Below, in pieces: positions 1 through 10,070 of a DNA stretch of 16,216 nucleotides. The notes beneath the pieces were generated by a model. The model was not told where the DNA came from. It saw nothing but the letters and a program-made list of their open reading frames with translations, and did no database searches. A program made the translations under genes and the position numbers. Location of the stretch: positions 1 through 16,216 of the forward strand of contig UQQF01000048.1 of the NCBI GenBank assembly GCA_900543085.1, read 5' to 3'. Origin of the DNA: an uncultured Eubacteriales bacterium. Its GTDB lineage: Bacteria > Bacillota > Clostridia > Oscillospirales > Oscillospiraceae. Every line of letters begins with the position of its first letter. Positions within the stretch are counted from its first letter, which is position 1.

Positions 1-147
1 GGGTCTGGGGGGCTTTCTTTGGCCAAGACCAAAGAAAGCCTCCCAGGAGGGGTTCCGCAACCCTCCGGGTTGCTCCACCCGGGGGCGTGGCCGCCCCCCC
101 GCACCCCCGATTGTGGACTCCGGGATTTTCGTCCCCAAAAAGAATCA
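1..147. repeat. Gene-free cluster of three hairpins downstream of gyrB
   Basis: No credible gene lies here. Three successive inverted repeats are visible. The first has arms at 11-22 and 29-40 (12 perfect base pairs, 6-nt loop) and extends with two wobble pairs to 4-22/29-47. The second has arms 57-63 and 67-73 with a 3-nt loop. The third has arms 81-87 and 92-98, made of G and C, with a 4-nt loop. None is followed by a T-tract on the minus strand, so this is not a typical intrinsic terminator for gyrB, although it may still halt or stabilise transcript ends. The design looks like a dispersed intergenic palindromic repeat. That identity is inference, because no second copy lies in the window. 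Confidence 0.55.
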
Positions 148-2349
<2,202 letters not shown>

Positions 2350-2350
<1 letters not shown>

Positions 2351-3453
2351 CACAAAACCGCCTTTCCGCCGCTGACCGTGATGACCTTCGCCCCGGTGCG
2401 GCGGGCTATTCCGTCGTCCTCACAGCAGGTTATCAGGGTCTGTCCGCCGCCGATGCGGTTCAATACAAACTCCTGCCTGCGCGCGTCCAGCTCGCTGAGT
2501 ACATCGTCGAGCAGAAGCACGGGGTATTCGCCCGTCTCCTGCAAATGTATCTCCCTCTCTCCGAGCTTTATCGAGAGCGCCGCGGTGCGCTTTTGCCCCT
2601 GCGAGGCAAAGGTGCGCGCGCTCTTGCCGTTTATCTCTATCTCCAGGTCGTCCTTGTGCGCGCCGGTGAGGCACTGCCCGCTCTCCAGCTCGGCCTTGCG
2701 GTGAGCCTCCTGGTGGTCGCAGACGGCGTAGTATATCTCCTTTTCCCCGGCGAAGGGGTTCTGGACCGTAGAGACCGTCTTGTAGGAGAGCTTCAGCTCG
2801 TCCGCGCCGCCGGAAAACTCCCGGTGTATGGGCGCGGCGGCCTCGTTAAGCCTGGCGGCAAAGGCCGCGCGGTAGCGGATGAGCCTCGCCGACAGCCGGC
2901 ACATGCGCTCGGAAAAGTCGGCGAGCGTGTAGAGCAGGGAGGGCTTTTCTCGGTAGTCGCGCAGTATGGCGCTCTTTTGCTCGTAGAGCCGGTTGTACTC
3001 GGTCAGCGCCGCGGCGTAGCCGGGGCGGAGCTGGCTTATCGCGCTGTCCATCAGCCGGCGGCGAACCACCGCGCCGTCGCGCACGATGGCCAGGTCTTCG
3101 GGGCAGAACAGCACCGTGGTTATGGTGCCGGCCAGCTCGCCGGCCGTCTTTTTCACGGAGTTCACCGTTATCTGCTTGCGTCTGCCGGGGGCGAGGACTA
3201 TGCGTATCGTCTGCTCCCTGCCGTGCGCCTCCACGTCGGCCAGGATCTCGGCGCTGGAAAAGCCGAAGCCCACCAGCTCGCGGTCGAACCTGCTGCGGAA
3301 GCTCCTGCCCATGGCCAGCATGTACACGGCCTCCAGCAAGTTGGTCTTCCCCTGGGCGTTCTGGCCGCGTATTACGTTCGTGTCCGGCGAGAACTCAAAG
3401 CTCTCAAAGTCGTAGTTGCGCCAGCCGTTCAGGGCGATGCGCCGCACGATCAT
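2350..3453 (-). CDS. recF: DNA replication and repair protein RecF
   Basis: SMC-like ABC ATPase (367 residues, typical) that works with RecO and RecR to load RecA at single-stranded gaps. The N-terminal Walker A is GQNAQGKT (residues 30-37) after the usual start [14 protein letters not shown]. The C-terminal Walker B/D-loop region reads [11 protein letters not shown] (about residues 310-325), preceded by the SQGQKR signature. The ATG at 3453 overlaps the stop of the upstream S4 gene as ATGA, and its own stop overlaps remB, so the gene is embedded in a translationally coupled run. No missing residues or frame breaks were seen. Confidence 0.97.
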
Positions 3454-3662
3454 GCCTGAGCTACCTCGTATATCTCTCCGTCAAGCTCCACGCGGTCGCC
3501 GCCGCGCAGCTTCTTGCCGCGCACGGTGCAGACCTCGCCGTTCACTTTGACCAGGCCGTCCTCGACGCAGAGCTTGGCCTCTCCGCCCGTCTCGCAGGCG
3601 CCGGAGAACTTGAGAAAGGCGTCCAGCTTGATAAATTCGGTGTTTATCTCTATTCTTTCCAT
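3450..3662 (-). CDS. yaaA: S4-domain RNA-binding protein, YaaA family
   Basis: A 70-residue single-domain S4 protein of the kind that lies between dnaN and recF in most Bacillota. The S4 fold is recognised from [20 protein letters not shown] followed by [19 protein letters not shown], the RNA-contacting hairpin. Family members are linked to ribosomal RNA or ribosomes, but the precise role here is not visible in sequence. The start ATG at 3662 lies four bases after the dnaN stop, with a weak GTGAG ribosome site, and the stop overlaps recF by 4 bp. The symbol follows B. subtilis usage and must not be confused with the unrelated E. coli YaaA. Confidence 0.88.
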   Translation of the reverse strand: MERIEINTEFIKLDAFLKFSGACETGGEAKLCVEDGLVKVNGEVCTVRGKKLRGGDRVELDGEIYEVAQA

Positions 3663-3666
3663 AATC

Positions 3667-4773
3667 TCACTTTGCCAGCCTGACGGGCAGAACCATATAT
3701 ATAAATCCGTCGCTGCCGTCGGCCGGGACTATTACGCAGGGTGCGGAGCCGGTGTTGATGCACACGGTCAGCTCGTCCGCCGGGGCGGCGCGCAGCGCGT
3801 CGCGCAGATAGCGGCCGTTGAAGCCTATCTCGGTGTCCCCGCCGCTGCCGTTGCAGGCGCAGACGTCGCGCGCCGTGCCCAGCGCGGTGCCGCAGCGGAA
3901 GTCGATGGCGCCGTCGCCGAAGACCAGGCGGATGGGGCTCTTGACCGTCTCGTCCACGACGAGGGAGACGCGGTCGGTGGCGGAGAGCATCTCGCCGCGC
4001 TCCACGCCCAGCTTGTACTTGAAGTTCTCGGGTATGGTCTTGCGGTAGTTGAGGAACTCTCCCTCGAGCAGGCGCGAGATGACCACCGTGTCGCCTATGG
4101 TGAAGGAGACGTGGCGGTCGCCGAGGTTTATCATGACGGCGTCCTCGCTCTTGGAGCAGAGGCGGGCCACGTCCTGGAGAACCGTGCCGGGGACTATGAA
4201 GCTGGCGCTTTCCATCCTGCCGCTGACTTCGGCGCGGCGGAGAGCCAGACGGTAGCCGTCCACGGAGACCACGGTGAGCCTGTTGCCCTCCAGCTCAAAG
4301 AGGCTGCCCATGTACACCGGGCGGCTCTCGTTGGTGGAGACGGCGAAGATGGTCTGCTCTATCAGCTCACTGAGCTGCTGCTGCTCCAGACTTATGGCGT
4401 CGGAGTAGTCGCTGTCGGGCAGCTCGGGATAGTCGTCGGCGGGCAGGCTCATGAAGCTGTACTCGCTCTGGCCGCAGCGCACTGTGGTCTTGCCGCCGTC
4501 CGCGACCTCGAAGGTGACCATGCCGTCGGGCAGGACGCGCATCATCTCGCCTATGAGCTTGGCGGTCATGACCACGGCTCTGCCGGGCTCGGTCACGTCG
4601 GCCTCGAAGCTCTGATATATACCCTTGCGCAGGTCGTAGCCGGTCACGCGCACGTTGGCGCCGGCCTGGATCAGCAGACCCTCGAGCGCGGGGATGGAGC
4701 TGCGCGCGCTGGCCGCGCGCGAGGCGGCGTTGACCGCCGCCTGGAGTATGTGCTTTTCGCAGGTAAATTTCAT
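3667..4773 (-). CDS. dnaN: DNA polymerase III beta subunit (sliding clamp)
   Basis: Ring-forming processivity clamp of 368 residues, close to the family norm. It begins [20 protein letters not shown] and ends with the conserved VLPVRLAK, as expected for the clamp C-terminus, which contributes to the partner-binding pocket. The internal [12 protein letters not shown] and the YMGSLFELE / [12 protein letters not shown] stretches are hallmark clamp segments. ATG 4773 is preceded by GAGGAGG with 7-nt spacing, unambiguous. It is first gene after oriC and followed four bases later by the S4 gene. No clear separate promoter was found in the 223-bp gap upstream, so it may be transcribed from the dnaA promoter or from a poorly conserved one within oriC. 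Confidence 0.97.
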   Translation of the reverse strand: MKFTCEKHILQAAVNAASRAASARSSIPALEGLLIQAGANVRVTGYDLRKGIYQSFEADVTEPGRAVVMTAKLIGEMMRVLPDGMVTFEVADGGKTTVRCGQSEYSFMSLPADDYPELPDSDYSDAISLEQQQLSELIEQTIFAVSTNESRPVYMGSLFELEGNRLTVVSVDGYRLALRRAEVSGRMESASFIVPGTVLQDVARLCSKSEDAVMINLGDRHVSFTIGDTVVISRLLEGEFLNYRKTIPENFKYKLGVERGEMLSATDRVSLVVDETVKSPIRLVFGDGAIDFRCGTALGTARDVCACNGSGGDTEIGFNGRYLRDALRAAPADELTVCINTGSAPCVIVPADGSDGFIYMVLPVRLAK

Positions 4774-4996
4774 TTTTCGTCCTCCTCAGTCAGAAAGAAA
4801 GGATATATTTTCGTAGTAGTAATAGTAGGCGGTGTTGAATGTTGAAAACCGCATAAAACCCTTGATTTTATTGGGCCTTTCGATGTCGAAAACCTGACGC
4901 CGTTTTCGTACGGAATCCACAGACAGAATAAGGCAAAAATTCTTTCGACAGCTTTCGACATCAAAGTTTTCAACTTTGAACATCCGCTGTTGAGAA
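4774..4996. other. Chromosomal replication origin (oriC) between dnaA and dnaN
   Basis: This 223-bp gap is AT-richer than its surroundings and carries at least six 9-mers close to a DnaA box. They are TGTTGAAAA 4840-4848, TGTCGAAAA 4884-4892, CTTTCGACA 4942-4950 and 4952-4960 (a 10-bp tandem), TTTTCAACT 4967-4975, and TGTTGAGAA 4988-4996. One 9-mer with the classic CCACA core, GAATCCACA, lies at 4913-4921. Position between dnaA and dnaN is the standard place for the unwinding part of Bacillota origins. An 8-bp perfect inverted repeat with 3-nt loop lies at 4961-4979, and TTTCGA-TG-TCGAAA at 4878-4891. The 200-bp region upstream of dnaA shows no such boxes, so the origin here may be single-part. 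Confidence 0.85.
4801..4848 (+). promoter_or_regulatory. Basal origin unwinding module: DnaA-trios, GC clamp and boxes
   Basis: Read 5' to 3' on the plus strand: an AT-rich stretch (4801-4811), then TAG TAG TAA TAG TAG (4814-4828), then GCGG (4829-4832), then two overlapping box-like 9-mers, TGTTGAATG (4833-4841) and TGTTGAAAA (4840-4848). Read 3' to 5', the triplets are GAT GAT AAT GAT GAT, the form of the DnaA-trio element described in Bacillus subtilis, where a DnaA filament grows from boxes across a GC-rich gap on to one DNA strand and opens the duplex. Order and spacing match that module. Trios are seen directly; function is by family knowledge. Confidence 0.82.
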
Positions 4997-6310
4997 TCAG
5001 GACCTGGAGTTGATGTTGGACGAGATATCGCGCACGGTGGCGGCTATCTCGGTGTCGGAGCGGATCATGTCCTCGACCTTGCGTATGGAGGCCAGGACGG
5101 TGGAGTGGTTGCGGCCCTCATACTGGTTGCCTATGTCCACCAGGGAGAGGTTGGTGAGGTTGCGCATGAGGTACATGGACACCTGCCGGGCCATGGCCGT
5201 GTTCTTGCTGCGGCGCTGGCCGCGCAGGTCGTTGGGGCTGAGGGAGTAGTACCTCGCCGTCTCCTCAATGATGACCTCCGGCGTGGGTATATACGTGCCC
5301 ACGCGCGTGACGTCCTTGATGGCGCGCTTGACGGAGCTTATGGTGATGGTGTCGTTGAGTATCTCCTTGTAGGCCGTGAGGCGCTTGACCACGCCCTCTA
5401 TCTGGCGGACGTTGCTGGTGATGCTCTCGGCTATGTAGTCCACAACGTCGTGGGGCAGCACCAGGCCGAGCTGAGCGGCCTTGTTGAGGATGATGGCCGT
5501 GCGCGTCTCTATGTCGGGCGGCTGCACGTCGGCCATGAGTCCGCCCTCTATGCGCGTGCGGAGGCGGTCGTCCAGCTGAGCCATGTCTATTGGCGGCCGG
5601 TCGGCGGTCAGAACTATCTGGTGCCCGGCCTCGTAGATGCTGTTGAAGGTGTGGAACGTCTCCTCCTGCGTGCTGCGCTTGCCTGCGATGAACTGTATGT
5701 CGTCCATCAGCAGCAGGTCTATGTTGCGGTACTTGTTGCGGAACTCCTCACTGGTGCCGGTCATGACCGAGTGTATAAGCTCGTTGGTGAAGTCGTCGCC
5801 CTTCAGGTAGGCTATCTTGAAGTCCGGCCTGTCGCGGTGGATCTTCTCGCCTATGGCCAGCAGCAGATGCGTCTTGCCCAGACCCGAGTTGCCGTAGATG
5901 AACAGGGGGTTATACACCTTGCCGGGGTTGTTGGCCACGGCGATGGCGGCTGCGTGGGCGAACTTGTTGGAAGGGCCGACTACAAAGCGGTCGAAGGTGT
6001 AGCCGTCCATCTCCGGGTATGGCGAGGCCTCGGCTCCGCCGGACTTGACGTAGTCCATCAGCTCGTCCCCCGCCAGCACCTCGAGGTCGAAGTCGCAGGA
6101 AAACAGGTCGTAGAGCGCCGCCCTTATGACGTCGCCGAAGCGGTTCACTATGATGCCGCGCTTGAAGTCCGTGCTGGTGTGCAGCACCAGCTTGCAGTCA
6201 GATAAATCCACGGCCGTACAGTCGGAAAACCAGGTGTTGAAGGCAGTGGGCGTGATGTCCTTAGCTATTATCTCAAGTATTTGTTTCCAGATTTCGTCCA
6301 GAGAGTCCAT
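4997..6310 (-). CDS. dnaA: Chromosomal replication initiator DnaA
   Basis: AAA+ initiator that binds oriC boxes and opens DNA; 437 residues. Domain I occupies about 1-85, with a very short linker (85-103). The AAA+ core has YTFDRFVVGPSN, Walker A GNSGLGKT (140-147), Walker B LLLMDDIQF (around D203-D204) and the LDDRLRTRIEGG box (246-257). Domain IV runs from about 345 with DLRGQRRSKN (361-370) and the recognition motif RNHSTV (400-405). Most DnaA proteins have RDHTTV there; the D-to-N and T-to-S changes match the unusual boxes in oriC. ATG 6310 is chosen: GGGGAGG lies 6 nt upstream and the protein starts MDSLDEIWKQ. A longer frame from 6406 would run through the promoter region. The gene is transcribed towards oriC. 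Confidence 0.97.
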   Translation of the reverse strand: MDSLDEIWKQILEIIAKDITPTAFNTWFSDCTAVDLSDCKLVLHTSTDFKRGIIVNRFGDVIRAALYDLFSCDFDLEVLAGDELMDYVKSGGAEASPYPEMDGYTFDRFVVGPSNKFAHAAAIAVANNPGKVYNPLFIYGNSGLGKTHLLLAIGEKIHRDRPDFKIAYLKGDDFTNELIHSVMTGTSEEFRNKYRNIDLLLMDDIQFIAGKRSTQEETFHTFNSIYEAGHQIVLTADRPPIDMAQLDDRLRTRIEGGLMADVQPPDIETRTAIILNKAAQLGLVLPHDVVDYIAESITSNVRQIEGVVKRLTAYKEILNDTITISSVKRAIKDVTRVGTYIPTPEVIIEETARYYSLSPNDLRGQRRSKNTAMARQVSMYLMRNLTNLSLVDIGNQYEGRNHSTVLASIRKVEDMIRSDTEIAATVRDISSNINSRS

Positions 6311-6328
6311 CCGTATCCTCCCCTCAAT

Positions 6329-6351
6329 AAAAAACGCCCTCAGCTGTGAGG
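6329..6351 (-). promoter_or_regulatory. Attenuator-like hairpin in the dnaA leader
   Basis: On the minus strand the untranslated leader of dnaA contains CCTCA-CAGC-TGAGG (stem at 6338-6342 and 6347-6351) followed by GCG and six T residues (6329-6334), then the ribosome site. The stem is only five base pairs, with the T-run three bases below it, so it is at most a weak terminator or pause. It could tune dnaA transcription, but this is inference. Confidence 0.3.
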
Positions 6352-6376
6352 ACGCACAGGTGATGATAGTACCTCT

Positions 6377-6405
6377 ATTATAAACCATTCGGCCCGAATT
6401 GTCCA
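6377..6405 (-). promoter_or_regulatory. dnaA promoter (sigma-A type)
   Basis: On the minus strand TGGACA (6400-6405) and a perfect TATAAT (6377-6382) are separated by exactly 17 bp. The spacer holds a 13-bp palindrome, ATTCGG-C-CCGAAT (6387-6399), which could be an operator. The expected start of transcription is near 6370, leaving about 60 nt of leader before the dnaA ATG at 6310. A weaker second candidate lies upstream: TTGACT at 6449-6454 and TACTAT at 6425-6430, spaced 18 bp. Confidence 0.78.
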
Positions 6406-6485
6406 TTGATATTTATATTAAATTATAGTAGGAAGCCCGCAGAAAAACAGTCAAATATGCGGCGGAGCCTTCTGACCTGCTGTGA

Positions 6486-6514
6486 TTGATTTCGAGTTAA
6501 AAAGCTGATATAAT
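6486..6514 (+). promoter_or_regulatory. mfd promoter, extended -10
   Basis: TTGATT (6486-6491) and TATAAT (6509-6514) are 17 bp apart, and TG precedes the -10 by one base (6506-6507), giving an extended -10 element. The start of transcription should fall near 6520-6522. The first usable mfd ATG is at 6525, so the mRNA leader would be only a few bases. No ribosome-binding sequence is seen before that ATG. Confidence 0.75.
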
Positions 6515-6524
6515 GCTTCACACT

Positions 6525-9500
6525 ATGGCAGACACAGAAAAGCTTTTGGCCTTATCCATATTGTCAGACCCGGATGCCGCCGCCCTCCCATCGCCGATGG
6601 AGAGCGGGCGGCTTCCTGCGCTTGTTTCGGGCCTGAGCGCGGTGCACAGGGCGCACCTGGCCGCTGCGCTGAGGGTGAAATACTCCCGCCCGCTCGTGAT
6701 ACTGTGCCCGGACGAGAACACAGCCTCGGCGATAGCCGGCGACGTCTCGGCGCTCACCGGCGAGACCTGCACCCTGCTCTCGGGCAGGGACTACGCGCTC
6801 TACAGCGCCGACGCGATGAGCCGCGGCGGCGAGCAGCGGCGCATCAACGCCCTGGCGGCGATGATGAACGGCGGCGGCATAACCGTCGCCACGGCGGAGG
6901 GGCTGTTCCAGCGCACCATGCCGCCGGAGGTGTTCCGACGCGCGGCGTTCGAGATAGACATGAGCGCCGCGCTCGCGCCCGAGGACGTGGAGGACGCGCT
7001 TTTGCGCTGCGGCTATTCGCGCGCGGAGCAGGTGGAAGGCCCGGGGCAGTTCTCGCGCCGGGGCGGGATACTCGACTTCTTCTCGCCCGCGTACAATCAG
7101 CCGGTGCGCGTAGAGTTTTGGGGCGACGAGATAGACTCCATGGGCTTCTTCGACACGGTCACCCAGCGCCGCACCGAGAGCACAGAGCGCTGCGCCGTCG
7201 TGCCCGCGGCGGAGGTCCTGCCCACGCTTGCAAAGGGCGGAGCCACCGCTCTGGCCGCCGAGCTGAACCGCCAGGCCGACCGCGCCGTGAAGCGCCGCGC
7301 CGGCGAGACCGGCCCCGTGCTGGCCGCCGTGCTGCGCGAGGACGCCGACCGCCTCTCCGGCGGCGCGGAGCTGCCCGCCGCCGACCGCTACGCCGCGCTC
7401 ATATACGGCGAGACCACCACGGCGATAGACTACATACCCGGCGACGCGATAGTCGTCATGGATCAGCCGGCACGCTTCAGCGAGAGCGCGCGCGGATTCA
7501 TCAAGCGCGTCACAGACGACGTCACAAGCCTCTCACGCGCCGGTAAACTGATCTCAAAGCCCGACGACTACTTCATACCCTTCGACGCCGCAATGCGCCG
7601 TCTGAGCGCCCTGGCGCTCTACATGGCCGACTCCTTCACGGCGGGGCGCTATCCGGCCGAGCCGCGGAGCATGACCTCCGTGCACGCCAAGCAGCTGCCC
7701 AGCTACGCGGGCAGCTCCTCGCAGGCGGCGGAGGACATATCCGGGTACATAAGAGCCGGCGTGGCGGTGGTCGTGCTGGCCGGTGACATGCGCCGGGCCA
7801 AGCTCCTGGCGGAGTTCCTAAACGAGCACGGCGTCAAGTGCTCCCTCGCCGAGAGTCTCACGGCTCTGCCCAAGCCGGGCAGCTGCGTCATAACGACGGG
7901 CAGCCTCTCCGCCGGGCTGGAGTACCCGAGCCTGCGCCTGGCCGTGCTGACGGACACGCAGATAGCCGGCAGCGGCTTCCGCAAGGCGAAGCGCAAGGCG
8001 CGCCGCAAGCTCTCGAACGCCGAGCGCATAACCTCGTACACCGACCTGGCCGTCGGCGACCTCGTGGTGCACGAGCACCACGGCATAGGCCGCTTCGCCG
8101 GAGTCGTGCGCATGCCCGTGGACGGAATCGAGAAGGACTACATCAAGATATCCTACGCCGGCAGCGACACGCTCTACGTCCCGGCGACGCAGCTCGACCT
8201 GGTCAGCAAGTACATAGGCGCGGGGGAGAACCACGCCGTCAAGCTGAGCAAGATGGGCGGCGCGGAGTGGCAGCGCACCAAGACCCGCGCCAAGGCCGCC
8301 GCCAAAAAGCTCGCCGGCGAGCTGATCAAGCTGTACGCCGAGCGCTCCCGCCGGCAGGGCTACGCCTTTTCCAAGGACTCCCCCTGGCAGACGGAGTTTG
8401 AGGAGCGCTTCCCCTACGAGGAGACCTCCGACCAGCTGCGCTGCATAGATGAGATAAAGGCGGACATGGAGAAGCCCGTGCCCATGGACAGGCTGCTCTG
8501 CGGCGACGTGGGCTACGGCAAGACGGAGGTCGCCATGCGCGCGGTGATGAAGTGCATCCTGGACGGCAAGCAGGCGGCCATACTCGTGCCCACGACCGTT
8601 TTGGCGCAGCAGCATTACCAGACGGCGATGCAGCGTTTTTCGGGATATCCGGTCGAAATCGGCGTGCTCAGCCGGTTCCGCACTACGAATCAGATGAAAA
8701 AGACGCTCGCCGACCTGGCCAACGGGCGCTGCGATCTGGTAATCGGCACGCACCGGTTGCTGCAAAAGGACGTAAAATTCAAAGACCTCGGACTGCTTGT
8801 CGTAGACGAGGAGCAGCGCTTCGGCGTCTCGCACAAGGAACATATTAAGGAGATGAGCCGTCAGGTGGACGTGCTCACGCTCTCCGCCACGCCGATACCG
8901 CGCACGCTGAACATGGCGCTGAGCGGGATACGCGACATGTCCACGATAGAGGAGCCGCCGCAGGAGCGTCTGCCCGTGCAGACCTTTGTCATGGAGCACG
9001 ACTGGGGCGTCCTGGCCGACGCCATGAGGCGCGAACTCGACCGTGGCGGACAGGTCTACTACCTCCACAACCGCGTGGACAACATAGAGCGCACGGCGAT
9101 GAAGATCTCCGAGCTGATGGACGGCGCCACAGTAGCCGTGGCTCACGGCAAGATGGACGCCGAGCAGATAGGCCGAGTCATGGAGGACATGGTCGAGGGC
9201 AGCGTGCAGATCCTGGTCTGCACCACGATAATCGAGACCGGCATCGACATACCCAACGTGAACACCCTGATAATCGAGGACGCGGACAAGCTCGGCCTGG
9301 CTCAGCTGCACCAGATACGTGGCCGCGTGGGACGCAGCACCAGGCGCGCCAGCGCCTACCTCACCTTCCGGCGCGACAAGGTGCTCAGCGAGATAGCCGA
9401 AAAGCGCCTGGAGGCGATACGCGAGTTTGCCGAGTTCAACTCCGGCTTCCGCATAGCGATGCGCGATCTGGAGATACGCGGCGCGGGCAGCCTGCTCGGC

Positions 9501-10070
9501 GCCGAGCAGAGCGGCCACCTCACCGACGTCGGCTACGACATGTACCTCAAGCTGTTGGAGGAGGCCGTGCTCGAGGAGAAGGGCGAGCAGGTGGAGCGCC
9601 GGGCCAGCACCACGGCGGACTTCGCCGTCTCCGCCAACATCCCCGAGAGCTATGTGGCCTCCAGCGAGCAGAGGATGGATCTCTACCGGCGCATAGCGCT
9701 GATACGCACGGAGGCGGACGCCGACGACGTGCTCGACGAGCTGATAGACCGCTTCGGCGAGCCGCCGAGCGCCGTCACCAGCCTGGTGCGGGTCGCGCTG
9801 GTGCGCGGCGAGGCCGGCAAGGCCGGGATCACCGACATCACGCAGAAGGGGAACATCCTGCGTTTCACGCTCGCCGAGTTCGACATGGAGCGCGTCAGCG
9901 CCATGTACGCCCAGAGCCGCTACAAGGGCCGGCTGAAGGTCGAGGCCTCGAAGAAGCCGGTGCTTGCGCTCCGGCTGCCCACCGGCGCGAGAGTGCTGGA
10001 CGAGGCGGCGGACTTCATAAAGAACTGGGAAAGCACGGCAAAGGTTTTGAACAAAGAAGGAGAAAATTGA
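6525..10070 (+). CDS. mfd: Transcription-repair coupling factor Mfd
   Basis: DNA translocase that pushes stalled RNA polymerase off lesions and recruits UvrA; 1181 residues, full length. The N-terminus is UvrB-like, with [10 protein letters not shown] near residue 178. The RNA polymerase-interacting (CarD-like) domain begins about 505 ([20 protein letters not shown]). The RecG-like motor has Walker A GDVGYGKT (660-667), DEEQ (761-764), [15 protein letters not shown] and RGRVGR (932-937). The C-terminal TRCF domain follows from about 1010. The start is ATG 6525; an in-frame ATG at 6513 lies inside the -10 box and cannot be transcribed from that promoter. The stop overlaps the next gene by one base. 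Codon use changes sharply between about 8597 and 8864 (residues about 691-780): CGT, CGG, GAA, GTA, AAA, ATC and ATT replace the usual CGC, GAG, AAG and ATA. Confidence 0.97.
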   Translation: MADTEKLLALSILSDPDAAALPSPMESGRLPALVSGLSAVHRAHLAAALRVKYSRPLVILCPDENTASAIAGDVSALTGETCTLLSGRDYALYSADAMSRGGEQRRINALAAMMNGGGITVATAEGLFQRTMPPEVFRRAAFEIDMSAALAPEDVEDALLRCGYSRAEQVEGPGQFSRRGGILDFFSPAYNQPVRVEFWGDEIDSMGFFDTVTQRRTESTERCAVVPAAEVLPTLAKGGATALAAELNRQADRAVKRRAGETGPVLAAVLREDADRLSGGAELPAADRYAALIYGETTTAIDYIPGDAIVVMDQPARFSESARGFIKRVTDDVTSLSRAGKLISKPDDYFIPFDAAMRRLSALALYMADSFTAGRYPAEPRSMTSVHAKQLPSYAGSSSQAAEDISGYIRAGVAVVVLAGDMRRAKLLAEFLNEHGVKCSLAESLTALPKPGSCVITTGSLSAGLEYPSLRLAVLTDTQIAGSGFRKAKRKARRKLSNAERITSYTDLAVGDLVVHEHHGIGRFAGVVRMPVDGIEKDYIKISYAGSDTLYVPATQLDLVSKYIGAGENHAVKLSKMGGAEWQRTKTRAKAAAKKLAGELIKLYAERSRRQGYAFSKDSPWQTEFEERFPYEETSDQLRCIDEIKADMEKPVPMDRLLCGDVGYGKTEVAMRAVMKCILDGKQAAILVPTTVLAQQHYQTAMQRFSGYPVEIGVLSRFRTTNQMKKTLADLANGRCDLVIGTHRLLQKDVKFKDLGLLVVDEEQRFGVSHKEHIKEMSRQVDVLTLSATPIPRTLNMALSGIRDMSTIEEPPQERLPVQTFVMEHDWGVLADAMRRELDRGGQVYYLHNRVDNIERTAMKISELMDGATVAVAHGKMDAEQIGRVMEDMVEGSVQILVCTTIIETGIDIPNVNTLIIEDADKLGLAQLHQIRGRVGRSTRRASAYLTFRRDKVLSEIAEKRLEAIREFAEFNSGFRIAMRDLEIRGAGSLLGAEQSGHLTDVGYDMYLKLLEEAVLEEKGEQVERRASTTADFAVSANIPESYVASSEQRMDLYRRIALIRTEADADDVLDELIDRFGEPPSAVTSLVRVALVRGEAGKAGITDITQKGNILRFTLAEFDMERVSAMYAQSRYKGRLKVEASKKPVLALRLPTGARVLDEAADFIKNWESTAKVLNKEGEN

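Noticed and set aside
4942..4975. Short direct repeats as a CRISPR or iteron array
   Set aside because: The units are 9-10 bp with no spacers, in the dnaA-dnaN gap. They fit DnaA boxes better.
4801..4983. Short minus-strand frames in the dnaA-dnaN gap
   Set aside because: They are rich in codons from the box and trio sequences, lack start signals and lie in oriC.
5105..6205. Plus-strand open frame antisense to dnaA
   Set aside because: It is explained fully by dnaA coding on the minus strand and has no ribosome site.
6311..6406. N-terminal extension of DnaA by 32 residues
   Set aside because: It would place the start inside or upstream of the dnaA promoter, and the added residues do not resemble DnaA. 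The ATG at 6310 has a good ribosome site.
7818..9518. 566-codon minus-strand open frame antisense to mfd
   Set aside because: The composition is that of a reverse-frame shadow (rich in H, Y, V, A and L), with no recognisable domain and no start signals; mfd on the other strand is certain.
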